A DNA stretch of 64,000 nucleotides from Hansfordia pulvinata (GCA_006538405.1 BJKQ01000001.1:186001-250000); one strand, 5' to 3'; positions 9,463-20,644 are shown, counted from the first letter of the stretch. Translations and numbers: made by a program. The notes: generated by a model from the sequence alone, not told the origin.

Positions 9463-11650
9463 ATGGGACGACTCGCGGCACGTTTCAAGCAGAACCAGGT
9501 GGTGGTCGTGGTCAAGTCGGTCTTTGACTGGTATCGTGAGTCCTATTCGCCAACCCGCCACTGTCCATTCTTGGGTCACTGTTAACACGGACTCGACAGC
9601 ATCGGCACTTCCAAAGTCAGAGCGGAAGCTGCTGAGGAAGCTCGACCTCGCCATCCTCGTCTTTGGCTGCATCAGCTGTAAGGACCCGAGGCTTATGCTC
9701 TACTGCCGATGAATTTCTGACATGTTTTAGTTTTCTGCCGAGTACGTGGCGCCGCCTATCAGTGTGCGTGTTCAGACTGACACAAAACAGTTTCTTGGCC
9801 AGCAAAATGTCACCAACGCCTTCGTGTCGGGCATGAAAGAGGATCTCTCAGCTTACGGCAATGAGTTGAACTACTACCAGGTCGCCTGTGAGTATGAGTG
9901 GCCTTACGCAGAAACAACGAGCTCTTTGTTGACTCGCACAGACAACACCGCCTACGTCGTCGGCCAGATCCCCATGATGACTCTGCAGACCAAGGCGCAC
10001 ATGTGAGCAAACCCGGTGTCTTCCCGTCGAGTGCTAGCTGATCACCCTTCCACAGCGCGCCGTGGCTTTTGCCCTCTCTGCAGATCATATGGGCCGTCAT
10101 AGCGTTCTGCCAGTCCCTGGTGACGAAGAACTGGCATCTGTACCTGCTCCGAGCCATCACGGGATTCCTCGAGGCTTCGTCGTTTGGCGGGACACACCTG
10201 ATTCGTGAGTGGCTGCCAACCACCACTGACTTGGATACCTGACCTGAAGCCCGCTGACAATATCCGCCAACAGTGGGCAGCTGGTACAAGAACGAGGAGC
10301 TGTTCAAGAGGGCCGGCGTGTGGTTCATGGGCAACTCGCTGGGGTCCATGTTCTCCGGCTATCTCCAGGCCGCCGCCTACCGCAACCTGAACGGCGTGGA
10401 CGGACGAGCCGGGTGGCGGTGGCTGTTCATCATCCGTAGGAGCCCGTCCCTCTTCTGTCTCGCGAGCCGCACATTCCTAACCCGACAACAGAGGGCATCA
10501 TCACGCTGCCCACGGCGTTTATAGGCTTTGCGTTCTGGCCGGGCCTCCCGACTTCGATAAAGAGGTGGTATCTCACGGAGGAGGAGCACAAGCTGGCGAC
10601 GCAGCGCATCAAGACGGTCGAGAGGGAGGGCATCACGTGGAAGACGTTCAAGTACGCCCTTTCTCGGCCGATGTGGTGGATCTGCGTGCCGACATACATG
10701 TGAGTCGGGCGTATCTTGTGGTGTCCCTATAGACACTTTCCGTCCCTCTAACACGTCTAACCCGTCTCTCCCTCCAGCTGCCTGGTCCAGGCCTCGTACT
10801 GGACCAGCTACATGTCGCTGTGGCTCAAGGCCTCCCACTACCCGGTGGAGCTGGTCAACATCCTGCCCACCTTCATCGACCTGATCCGCGCCCTGTCCTC
10901 GTGGCTGGGCACCACGCTGGCCGGGTGCCTGAGCCTGCGCGGGCTCTGGACGTTCCAATTCGTAGGTGATCGCCCGCCCTCTGTGTGATTCGGGAGACCC
11001 TGGAAAGGGACCCACCGCTGACCGACCGGGACAGACGCTCATGTTCTTCGCCTGCATCGTGCTGGCCGTGTGGGAGATCCCCGACGGCCTCAAGTTCACC
11101 GCGTTCTACTTTGGCGGCTTCTCCGGCATGGCCTCGCCGATTCTGGTGCGCATCTACATCCCGCTTGCGCCCCCCCCATCACTACAAACCCCCTTTTACG
11201 GTTCCCGGTACGAACAGCCTTGTGATAAACTAACACTCCTTACCGCGTGGACAGTACTCGTGGGTCAACTCGACGCTCAAGGAGAACTACGGCGAGCGGG
11301 GCCTGATCATCTCGTCCATGATGACGTTCGGCTACTGCACGCAGATCTGGGTGCCGCTCTTCACCTTCCCGACCGTCCAGGCCCCGCGCTTCCCGCACGG
11401 CTACAACGCCTCCGCCGGCTTCGAGTTCGGCATGTGGGCCATCCTCATGGCCGGCTCGTGGTACATTGCCCGCCGGTGGAAGAAGGGCGGAAACGGCGGC
11501 GGCGGCGGGAACAACGGCGACCTCGAGGCGGCGGCGGACCTGAGCGACGGCGCGGACAGCGAGGTGGTCGGAGGAGACAGCAGCAGCGCGGACGGGAGCG
11601 CCGATGGTAAGGCTGCGAAGACGGTCATGACTAGGGAGCTTGGGACGTGA
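9463..11650 (+). CDS. MFS permease, pantothenate/vitamin-type (Liz1/Fen2/Dal5-like, ACS family)
   Basis: Eleven exons (9463-9535, 9600-9677, 9731-9741, 9791-9887, 9942-10002, 10056-10204, 10274-10435, 10492-10699, 10778-10961, 11035-11145, 11255-11650) join in phase to 509 residues. After a cytosolic N-terminus, [20 protein letters not shown] opens TM1. The family signature follows as [17 protein letters not shown] and [10 protein letters not shown], then [12 protein letters not shown] and [24 protein letters not shown]. About twelve membrane segments can be traced. The C-tail is Gly/Ser/Asp-rich. Liz1/Fen2-like members import pantothenate or related carboxylates at the plasma membrane by proton symport; the exact substrate is inference. 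Exon 3 is only 11 nt but restores the conserved sequence between TM1 and the signature. Confidence 0.88.
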
Positions 11651-13062
11651 GAGAGAGAGTGAGTGAGTGCGAATTGCTGTCGCGGCGGGAGATAAGCGAG
11701 CCCAGTCCGGGTTTCTTGCATCATGTCGGACGGCCGGCCCTTCAAGACCGGGCCCGGCCTGGAATTACCCCGGATACAAGGGGCGAGTCAGGTAACCTGC
11801 GTATTCACGTCGCCCTAGAGGCCCAGTATCCCGGCTGGCATATGACAAGCTCGGGCCAGCCATGGAAATAAAAGACACATATAGTAGACAATAGACCAGA
11901 TATGGGATCAGCACTGGTCCCCGCCGCTCACCTACCCGTACTAATAGTCGTTATCCGGGTTGAGTAGCGGTGTTGATGTCGCATTCTAGTGCTTCACACA
12001 GACTGTTTTCGAGGGTGGACGGAACGACGTTCCCCTGAAGAGACATCAGCTTGACAAGGCCTAGGACAGGGTCCAGATTTTACAGGACTAAGCTTCCCCG
12101 AATCATGGTTCTGTTCTACGTCAGAACTAATGACTGACTTGGTGGTCCGTCGAGATTGTCAGACAATGGCCATGCTGACAAATGGCCGGCTCTCCACCTG
12201 GACTTGAACAACGCCCGTTGTCAGCGCAAGGACGTCGTGGAACATGGTTCGCTTTCCAGTCGCCCCGGTCTTCCGTACAAGGCTACCGTGGCCATCAAGC
12301 GTCCATAGCACATACCACTGCGGGGAGCCAACAAGAGTACCGTCCCCTGGGGCAGGACGTCTTCCATGATGGCCGACGTGGCTTCCGAGTCCCTTTCGAT
12401 GCTCATCCCCGCCTTAAGGCCGACAAGTCCATGCATGACCTGGGGAGCAGCCACCCGTGCGCCGGCTGACATGGGCCATCGGAAGCTTGATTCGGGGCTG
12501 GGAGCACGCGCAGGGTCTCGGCCATGGCCCGCCGGCCCAGTCGCACCACACTCCCCAGGCACCCGACGACGGCCCGAGTCATGCCCTGGCGGCACCTCTG
12601 CCATTAGAGTTCGACGTGACCTTCTCCCGCGGTTCGATCGAAGGGTCCAGAGCGTGAGCAAGCCCAGACGGCGCGGGGGGCTGATCAGGACTCAGCTTCG
12701 GGGTAGCTACCGCGGGCACGAGGTCGGTGAATGCGTGGTTTTGTCAGTTGTCAGCCGAGTTCCTGGTCATAAAGGGGCCTTGTCTTGGCGTGGCCTCGAG
12801 CTTCCCCCCTTTCTACTGTGTTCGATCGATCCACCTCCCAACACATGAACAACGTCCTGTACCAAGACGCCGGCTCTTGCACAGCTCACCGTCACCGACT
12901 GACAGCCAGACAGACAGACGCCCAGACACAGAGAGTCCCATACTACGCCTACATACTCTACAACACTCCTCCGCCCTCTCCTTCTCCTCGCCACACCCCC
13001 GGACAAAATCGAGTACACATAACAAGGACGATAAAAAGACAAAGCCCCCCCCCTCGCCGCCC
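11651..13062. other. Intergenic, no gene seen
   Basis: 3' flank of the permease and 5' flank of the DUF7703-like gene. From about 12840 to 13060 the plus strand is C/A-rich with few G, as in a long fungal 5' leader. Frames at 12182-12661 overlap on both strands and look random. Confidence 0.55.
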
Positions 13063-14004
13063 ATGGCAGGCGAGTCGGGCCCGATCGACGTGCCGCTGCC
13101 CAAGGCGATGGTGATGGCGGCCTTCTTCGGGATCGCGACGTACAACAGCGCGACCATCTACCTGTGGGTGTTCCGGACGTTCCGGCGGTACGGGGGCCTG
13201 TACTTCTGGAGCATCCTGGCGAGCAACACGGGGATCGCGCTGCACGCGGTCACGGTGCTGCTGCGCTTCTTCTCGCTGGCGCCCGGGCTGCCCATGGCCT
13301 GCCTCATCAGCCTCGGCTGGTGGCTGATGGTCACGGGCCAGGCCGTCGTCCTGTGGTCCCGCAGCCACCTCGTCGTCGGCGACCCCCGCAAGCTGCGCTG
13401 GGTCGCCGCCATGATCGCCTCCACCTTCGCCCTGGTCGAGGTGCCCACGGCCGCGATGTTCGTGGCCTCGAACGCGTTCCCGCCGCCGTCGTCGTCCTCC
13501 TCGCCGCTGTCGCCCCAGGCGGCGCGCGAGCAGGCCCGGCTGCTGCGCGCCTTCAACGCCCTCGAGCGCGTCCAGGTCGCCGCCCTGTCGGCGCAGGAGA
13601 CGGCCATCTCGGCGCTGTACCTGTGGGAGGCGCGGCGCGCGCTGGGCGGCCTGCGCGTGCTCCACGGCGGCGCGGCGGTCCGCGGCGTCCTGCTGGAGCT
13701 GGCGGCCCTGCTCGCCCTCGTCGCCGCCCTCGACGCCTCCCTCATGGCCACCGAGTACACGGACAACTTCGAGATCCAGACCACCTACAAGCCCGTCGTC
13801 TACAGCGTCAAGCTGCAGGCCGAGCTGCTCGTCCTCAACGACCTGATGAGCCTCGTCCGCTCCCGCGTCCGCCGCTCCCGCCGCATCCCGTCTGGTGATG
13901 ATGATGCGGCGGCGGCGGCGGCGGCGGCAGGCCCTTCCTCCTGCTACTACTACTATACCCCCCCTCGGCCTGCTGCCGCGAGGACGAACCCCGCGCCAAG
14001 CTAG
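13063..14004 (+). CDS. DUF7703-like multi-spanning membrane protein
   Basis: Intronless, 313 residues from the ATG at 13063 (context CGCCCATGG). Seven hydrophobic segments can be traced: AMVMAAFFGIATYNSATIYL, then YFWSILASNTGIALHAVTVLL, GLPMACLISLGWWLMVTGQAVVL, the WVAAMIASTFALVEVPTAAMF segment, a helix with AALSAQETAISALYLWEA, VLLELAALLALVAALDASL, and a last one near YKPVVYSVKLQAELLVL. The YxxxxYLWVFRTFRRYGGLYFWS layout fits fungal DUF7703 integral membrane proteins, whose role is unknown. The C-tail is low complexity (poly-Ala, Tyr, Pro). The proposed start excludes an in-frame upstream extension that is Ser/Thr/Pro-rich and looks like 5' leader. Confidence 0.75.
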   Translation: MAGESGPIDVPLPKAMVMAAFFGIATYNSATIYLWVFRTFRRYGGLYFWSILASNTGIALHAVTVLLRFFSLAPGLPMACLISLGWWLMVTGQAVVLWSRSHLVVGDPRKLRWVAAMIASTFALVEVPTAAMFVASNAFPPPSSSSSPLSPQAAREQARLLRAFNALERVQVAALSAQETAISALYLWEARRALGGLRVLHGGAAVRGVLLELAALLALVAALDASLMATEYTDNFEIQTTYKPVVYSVKLQAELLVLNDLMSLVRSRVRRSRRIPSGDDDAAAAAAAAGPSSCYYYYTPPRPAAARTNPAPS

Positions 14005-14635
14005 CCAGTTACGCCTGCCCGGCGTCGTCGTCGCCGGGCGCCACGACGGGCGGCTCCGCCGCGGGAGAGACTTGCGGCGTCCTGGCGCACGCGGGCGGCG
14101 GGATCGCCACGGACCCCCCGCCGGGCTGCTGCGAGAAGATTTTCGACGGCGGGCCGTCGGGGCCCGGGGCCGCTGTCTACTTCCCGGGCCGGGCGGGGGC
14201 AGACAGGCGGCTAGGTGTATAGAAGGTACCTCAAGTAGTAGGTAGCAAACTCGGCTCGTAATGACTGACAGCGAATTCTCATGTACGCCTTTCACTCTCT
14301 GATCTCACCCTGGATGCATTCTCCGTCGTTTCCGCAAAGCGGACAGCCCAGAGTCTTCTCCAGTTGGTACCTCGCTTAACCATCTAACAAGGTACCTACT
14401 GAACTACCGGACCAGGTAATCTATATCATCCCAGTGCAAACAGTACTGCCTGCCTTCCACTATTGTATGTGTTCTCCGCGCTCTTCAACGCGGCGCACTT
14501 CTCGAACGGGGGTTCCAGTTTCCCCCCGGCCGGCTCAGCCGCAGCGTGCGTGTGCACGTAATGCGGCTCAAAGGCCTACATGGCTCGCTCTGCAGCCGGG
14601 CGCAGAGGCTTTTCCGTCTATCGCGGCCATGCTAA
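14005..14635. repeat. Left copy of a duplicated 3' flank
   Basis: About 14391-14510 resembles about 16825-16932 in order and content, for example TATGTGTTCTCCGCGCTCTT versus TATGTGTCCTCCACGCTTTG, each followed by AACGCGGCGCACT. These are the 3' flanks of the two secreted-protein copies, so the duplication covers flanks as well as coding DNA. Confidence 0.6.
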
Positions 14636-15268
14636 TCAAGTCTCGAAAGACAGCGAGATGGTCCCAATACTGTCCTTCGAGAAACCCTTGGAAATGTCCA
14701 CACGGGAGGGGTCGTAGTAGACGACCTCAAGTCCCGCCACTTCTTTATGCTCGCACCACTTTCCGACGACGTCTTCCAAGATTTTGCTGAGCTTCTATCC
14801 GTCCAGATCATTCCCGTCGTTCCTCGCGGCAGTCTTCGGTATCGTGACTTTGAATGTGAACTCGGCTCTGCCCTTCCACACGAGATCCTGCTTGAATGTG
14901 GCCGTATATCTTCCCCTCGACGGATCTTTCACGAACCAGTCCTTGATTTCATAGATCATTGACGCCGCGTTCTGGTTGCTCGGCCTGGGGGAGGGCCTGT
15001 CGCCCCTGGCTGGCGACGGCTGCATGTGCAAATCCCAGGGGTCTTCCTCCACCAGCTTCCAGTCGTCTCCCTCCTCCACAAAGTCGTGCCTTCCGGTGCC
15101 GGCTACGGTCCATTGAGAGCCGTCACCGACCAGCTCGGTCAGCAGGTCCGGTACCTTCCCGCGTCAGTCGAGGTCATGAGGCTGCGCCGCGACGTCTGAC
15201 TGGGGCAGGGCCGTTGCGGCAGCCATCGCCGCCAGTGAGAGGAGAGTGAGGGGTTGGCGAAGAAGCAT
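14636..15268 (-). pseudogene. Decayed copy of a secreted-protein gene
   Basis: The frame starting at the ATG at 15268 encodes a signal peptide and pro-region (MLLRQPLTLLSLAAMAAATA then LPQSDVAAQP) nearly identical to the intact copy at 17009-17626. A TGA at 15164-15166 then stops it where the intact copy has an arginine CGA, a C-to-T change. The frame reopens and still aligns (SQWTVAGTG versus SRWEIPGTG; FTFKVTIPK versus FTVIVSTPF), meets a second stop, TAG, at 14795-14797, and reopens again (LSKILEDVVGKW versus LRAILRDVIGKW; LEVVYYD versus LDVIYYG). Two stops in otherwise aligned frames make this a pseudogene, unless there is an unseen intron or a sequence error. Confidence 0.72.
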
Positions 15269-17008
15269 GCTTCAAGCCGTGCTGGGTCTCCCGAGTTGCG
15301 GGCATTTCCGGTGTTGAGGATTCGAGTGGACAGGGTGGTTGAATCCATCTGTTCGAGACCCTAGGGCGGATGGAGGAGGCGCCTTGCTATATAGATGTGC
15401 CTTAGGAGGTGCCTTGGGGCTCTAGGCTGCTGGGCAGGGCCTTGCCGCCCAGATCTCGGAACAGAGTACAGAGTAGCCCGTCTGTCAAGAGGCGAGGGCG
15501 GGACTTGGGGGAGGGGGCGCGACTCACGATTCGGCGACTCACAGTTCGGCGACTTGGCGGCCTCTTATTCCGAGCCGGGCCCTTGTTACCGGAACGTACA
15601 CGCCACCCCGGCAGTCTCTCCTCGCGGCGGCGTTGCGCCTGGACTCGGGTGTCGTCCATGTTACACCACGTACATGCAGATCAAGGACCGAAGCGGCCAG
15701 CGATCGTATGCACGAGAACTACCCCCTGGATGTGAGGATGTAAGGACGTATGCGAGAAAATGCTGACATGTACATGTTCAGCTGGGATCTGGATCGTGGT
15801 CTTGGTTGCTTGCTTGCCACGTACGGCACCTGACCTACACACTTGCCGGGAACCTGCCTCTTTCACTGAAGAGTAGGTATGTATCTACCTTACCCACACC
15901 CTGAACATTGCCCGTACCTACACGTTCCCGAAGGTGCCGCCACCTGTTGAGTGTTCGCAAGTCGTGGTCGCCACTCCACGCCGCTTCATCTGGCACTACA
16001 CAGTACATAGATCGCACATTCACACACGGGATAGTAGTTCTCCGCCCACGCGATGGTCGTTCTCCGCCGCATACCCCGAAATACCCGACCGCGCCGTCCT
16101 TGACCCCCCGTGTGGCCAGCATTCTCGGGAACTCGCTGCGGCACAGTCAAAGCTAAGACAAATAGATAGTAGTGTGTAGGTAGGTTAATTAGTTAGATGT
16201 ACGACTCGAGCTTCAACGCAGAGCACTGAGCTGAGCGCCTCAAATGAGGTAGGTGTTTAAGGTATCCTGCTGAACGTGCCGGTCAAAATCTCGCGGCCTC
16301 GACGATCCAGACTGAGACAGGAACTCGACGCATGCCACAGCAGCTAAGAAGGTGAAGGCGCAACCTGTCCGAGCCACACCGTTTAACCCACCTGTGCGGG
16401 CCTCGACTCGACCCCGTCAGCCCATTGAACGAGCGCCCGTCACGTCACAGCGAGAAGAGGACGCTAGAATAAGACCAAGAGTAAGAACAGGAATCATTTC
16501 GCTAAGGACATAAACATGTTGACCACCGCGAGCATTTTAAAGCACTCGCACTGGCAAGAGAAGGGGAAAGGCTAAGATTGACCTTGATAACTTTACCCTC
16601 AAGGTCTCGAAACAAGCCTTACATCTTTAATTAAGTCCCTTTTATAACTAAGCCTTGTTTTCGTAAGCATGTCCGCTTAGAATAGCTTATCATAACTTTT
16701 GTTATAACCAGTTAATATACGCATAGTCTTTACTCTCCATTTTCTACCGTTTGTAAATTCTCGTTTAAAACAAGTCTTCTTCAGCGGTTGGTACCTAAAA
16801 AGCTACCTAGGTATTTAGTAAGGTACTGAACTATCTATCTCGTCTCAGTGCGAACAGCAATACCTACCTAGCTACCACTATCGTATGTGTCCTCCACGCT
16901 TTGCAACGCGGCGCACTCTTCTATTTTCTGGCGGGGTTCCAAGATGGAGTCTGTGGCGCGATCCATAGCAGGGTGCAGAGGTGTTTCCATCTTTTACGCC
17001 ATGCCAGA
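15269..17008. other. Intergenic with an AT-rich, TpA-rich island
   Basis: Promoter side of the decayed copy followed by the 3' flank of the intact copy. About 16500-16800 is clearly AT-rich against the GC-rich surroundings; I count 17 TpA in 16621-16740. It has no coding frame and looks like an old element degraded by RIP-type mutation. TAGGTAGGTA-type short motifs also occur. No gene supported. Confidence 0.55.
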
Positions 17009-17626
17009 TTAAACAGCGTCCACTTTGATAGTACCCGCACCATGCCCGACACGACCGCCGTAATAAATAACGTCGAGGTTCCCCAAGTCGGAATCGGCCG
17101 CCCACTTCCCTATAACGTCTCGTAAGATGGCGCGGAGTCTGTGCTGGTCCAGGTCGTTCTCCCCGTTCCGGCTTTCCCCTTCTTCGACGTCTTCGGCGAC
17201 ATGAAACGGCGTTGAGACGATCACCGTGAAATGGACGTCGCCCTCACTGACGTTTTTCATGTAGACTTTTTGCTGCGGCCTTTCCACGAAAGCAGACGTG
17301 ATGCCGTGGATCAGTTGTTCTATCGAGCGGTCGCTCGGCCTGAGCAGGGGTTCTTGGCCCCGGGTGTATGACGGCACCATGATCGCCTCGTAGTTGCCCT
17401 GTGCCCTGGCACTCAGTGAATATAGGTACCCGGTGCCTGGTATTTCCCACCGTGAGCCAACCCCGGCCAGTTTGGTCACCGGTCTGGTTCTCTTTTCACC
17501 AAGACCAAAGGGCATGCGTCGGTCGAGACCACCGGGCTGCGCCGCCACGTCGTCTGACTGGGGCAGAGCCGTTGCGACAGCCGCTGCCGCCAGCGAGAGG
17601 AGAGCCAGGGGCTGCTGGAAAAGCAT
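17009..17626 (-). CDS. Secreted hypothetical protein (intact copy of a tandem pair)
   Basis: Intronless, 205 residues. The signal peptide is MLFQQPLALLSLAAAAVATA, probably cut near LPQ, followed by a short Asp/Gln-rich stretch and a possible Kex2-like RR at about residue 36. The mature part has no cysteine, so disulfide stabilisation is ruled out. The C-terminal half contains VHFTVIVSTPFHVAED and LDVIYYGGRVGHG. I do not recognise a family. Secretion to the medium or cell wall is inferred from the leader only. A degenerate copy lies about 2.4 kb away in the same orientation, so the locus arose by tandem duplication. Confidence 0.68.
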   Translation of the reverse strand: MLFQQPLALLSLAAAAVATALPQSDDVAAQPGGLDRRMPFGLGEKRTRPVTKLAGVGSRWEIPGTGYLYSLSARAQGNYEAIMVPSYTRGQEPLLRPSDRSIEQLIHGITSAFVERPQQKVYMKNVSEGDVHFTVIVSTPFHVAEDVEEGESRNGENDLDQHRLRAILRDVIGKWAADSDLGNLDVIYYGGRVGHGAGTIKVDAV

Positions 17627-19211
17627 GCTTTCAAGGTGTAGTGGTTGAGTTTTCAGATTGTTGGGGACTTTTCCAGTGTCGGATTTCGAGGGGTGGCTGT
17701 TCGGCTCATTTATCCAGAGACCGAGGGCTTGGGCACCGCGTTGTTCAATACTGTAGGCACCTTATCAATATATGCACTCGTCTTCACTGGGCCCCAGGCT
17801 CCTGTCTTGTCCCGGGCTCCCGTCTTGTCCCAGGCTCCTGTCTTGCCCCCCTGGCTGCCACGGGTGCGCGCTGAATGGCTGCGTCCCGGCATCTCGCCCC
17901 TGATATCGCCATCTGCTTCCAATGCTGGCCGACACCACAGCTGCCCCCTGGTCGTGGCCGGTCTGCCCAACTTTTCCGCACCGGAAAGAGATATACCCAC
18001 CCGCCGTCCAAACCGTCATCCCTTACAACCCTACGGGCTGTCGGACTTGTTTGTGGTGGCGAAGAAAGACATCCTGGCTCATCTGGCTAATGGGGAGACA
18101 GTGTTGACCTGTGGCCGACCTACCTACCTGTAATTTACCTACCTACCTTGCCTAGCACGAGTACCTACCGAACAGCGGATGAACGCCTCGCTCGCTGCGG
18201 CTGACCGCCTACGGGTCTGGCGCGCCACCGCAGCGGTCATGCAACGAATCCCAGGACCAGCTCGTCGTCGGCACGACGCAGGACGCAGGCGCTTGCACAA
18301 TGGCTTGCGCAGGTCGGGATATCGGAGAGCGAGCAAGGTCTTCCCACCCCGAACGGTCGTGCCAACTTGGTAGGGTGTGGGGGCTTTGCCCCTCAGGCTT
18401 CAGCCCGCCCCAGGGGTGTTCACTGGTATCTCTATTAAAAGGCGCAGCTGGGGAGGGAGCTGAAGGTCTACGAGCGAGTCCTCGCGCGGCGATATGCGGC
18501 TTCATGCCTGTCAACTACCAGACTTCCAGGGTGCCAGGTTTCTCCATGCGGTCCCCGGGCCGGACTTTCGACGGTGACCCCCAACGAGCTTGTTGGTGAT
18601 AAGGCTATCCGCTAACTAGGTAGTTCATGTGCTTACTCCGTACTCGTAGTCGCGCATAGTGGGTACACGGCACTCGCAAATTGGCTGCTTCCATTGTGAG
18701 CCATCTTTCCCCGCCGGCAGATCGATCTCCTGCTTTCCCCCGCCCCATTCCAGCATGTCCTGGTGACATTGGGTGTTGATCACAGATACTCGTACAAGTA
18801 AGTAGGTATGTAGCGAATGTACCGGGACGGTGATCAGACGCGTCGGCGGGTGTTGCGAGCGAAGAAACATAGCGGCCGAGGCAGCCGAAGCGCGATTCAA
18901 GCGATACTCGGACAAGTAGGGTAGGTAAACAGAGCTAGCATCATCCCGTGCAGGCGGAGATGATGGCACCCCCGGCCGGTCGTTGACGATAACGACTAGT
19001 TACGAGTAGGGGCGGTGGAGAGATTTCCCGTCCGTCAGAGGCAGCAGACCCGGACGCGGGCATCTTCAGCGACGTCCAGTGTTCTCCGTCTCTTCCAATA
19101 CAAGGTAACCAGCAGCAGACCGATAGACCATCGTCACTTTGACCTGGATTGACGTTCTGTCTGTGGACAATAACGACCGCCACAGCAACGCAACCGCACG
19201 ACAACGACGAG
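17627..19211. other. Intergenic, no gene seen
   Basis: Contains an 18-bp tandem repeat (listed separately) and CTACCTACC-type motifs near 18120-18170. A plus frame at 17645-18133 spans the tandem repeat and shows no domain, so I do not call it. Confidence 0.5.
17796..17849. repeat. 18-bp tandem repeat, three copies
   Basis: Units at 17796-17813, 17814-17831 and 17832-17849 share the core GGCTCCTGTCTTGTCCC with one to three changes. Noncoding minisatellite. Confidence 0.85.
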
Positions 19212-20644
19212 ATGCGGCCCAACAGCGCGCTGCTCCTCCCCTGGCCTCAGCCCTCGCCGCGCTGCTCCCCCCCTGGCCTCAGCCGCCGCCGCCGCCTCTT
19301 CAGCCGCCGCCGTCGCTGCAGTCAACCCGGGCGGGCCCAAGCTGATCCTGGACAACGACTGGTCGCCCACGGCGGCGGGCCAGTTCCTCATGGCCCTCGA
19401 CCGCGGCTGGGACGTCCTGGGCCTCGTCGGCGACACGGCCAACACCTGGGCCCGCCAGAGCACCTACCACGCCCTGGGCCTGCTCGAGGCCGGCGGCCTG
19501 GCCGCCTGCGTCCCCGTCCACCAGGGCGCCGACCTCCCGCTGCTGGCCACCCCCGGCTCATGGCCGCCTGGCAGGACCTGCAAGGGCCGCTGGTCTGGCA
19601 GGGCTACTTCGCGCCCGAGAACGCCACCGCCGAGGCCGCGGGGCCGACCCGACCGGCGGCGACGACCCGCGCCGCCTCAGCCGCGCCGCCTTCGTCCAGG
19701 GCTTCCCCTCCGAGCGCGCCCGGCCCGCCGCCGGAGCCGCCGGCGCCGCCGCCTGGATGGTCGAGCAGGTCCGCGCGCACCCGGGCGAGGTCGCCATCTG
19801 GAGCGGGGGCGCCCTGACCAACGTCGCGCTGGCCGTCCGCATGGACCCCGAGTTCGCCTCCCTGACCAGGGGCTTGTACGTCATGGGCGGCTTCGACGAC
19901 ACCAACCAGCTGCAGGTGTACGGCGACATGCTGCAGACCGACATCAACACGGACGTGAGTGACGACCGGGGCCTGCGGGTTTCGCATGAGGGGGATCATG
20001 TGTATAGAGTATCGCTGACCAGCTCCCCGCGCCGTAGCTGAACTTCATCGTCGACCCGGAGGCGGCCAAGATTGCCCTGACGGCCGACTTCCCCAACATC
20101 AGTAGGTTGCCTCTCGCTCGCTCGCGCACCGCGCCAGCGCAAAGACATCTGCTGACAGAGGCACACCCCCCATAAAAAACAGCCCTCGTCGCGCAAGGAG
20201 CCAACCGCGCCTTTGTGGACCAGGCCTTCCTCGACGACCTGTACGAGGTCAAGAACCCGTACACAAAGGTCATGCACGACCACCTCGACCTGACCCTGCC
20301 GCTGTGGGACGAGGCCACCATGCTCGTCGCCCTCGAGCCCCAGGCCATCCTGAACCAGACCTCCTGTGAGTGCGGGAAAGAAAAAAGGAGGAACCCTCCA
20401 ACAACTACTTTCGGGACCTGTTTTGCTGACCAAGGCCGCCGGGGAATTCGCACGCAACACAGTCTACGTCAACGTCGACACCTCCTTCTACAGCCCCCGC
20501 TACGGCAACATCCAGGCCTACAAGAAGGCCCTGGTGCCCAAGAGCCAGGACCTGAGGGAGGTCAACTTCGTCCAGCGCATCGACAACGACATGCTCAAGG
20601 CCGCCCTGAAGCGGGCACTCCAGAGCCCAAAGTCGTGCCCGTGA
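19212..20644 (+). CDS. Secreted nucleoside hydrolase (IUNH family), four one-base frame breaks
   Basis: The product resembles fungal inosine-uridine-type nucleoside hydrolases, which cleave the N-glycosidic bond of nucleosides. Recognisable pieces are a hydrophobic Ala/Leu leader, KLILDNDWSPTAAGQFLMAL (metal-site aspartates in a D-N-D-W variant), GLVGDTANTWARQSTYHALG, QDLQGPLVWQGYFAPEN, AIWSGGALTNVALAVR and a C-terminal YGNIQAYKKALVP segment. Three introns join in phase: 19955-20037, 20102-20182 and 20366-20462. The frame is broken at 19238-19241 (CCCC), 19267-19273 (C7), 19550-19554 (C5) and 19640-19643 (GGGG), and each break needs exactly one added base. Because the protein between breaks is well conserved, assembly error is more likely than decay. 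Probably secreted for purine or pyrimidine salvage. Confidence 0.78.

Noticed and set aside
12958..14295. Minus-strand frame of 445 codons
   Set aside because: Shadow of the DUF7703-like gene; Arg/Gly-rich composition from GC-rich third positions.
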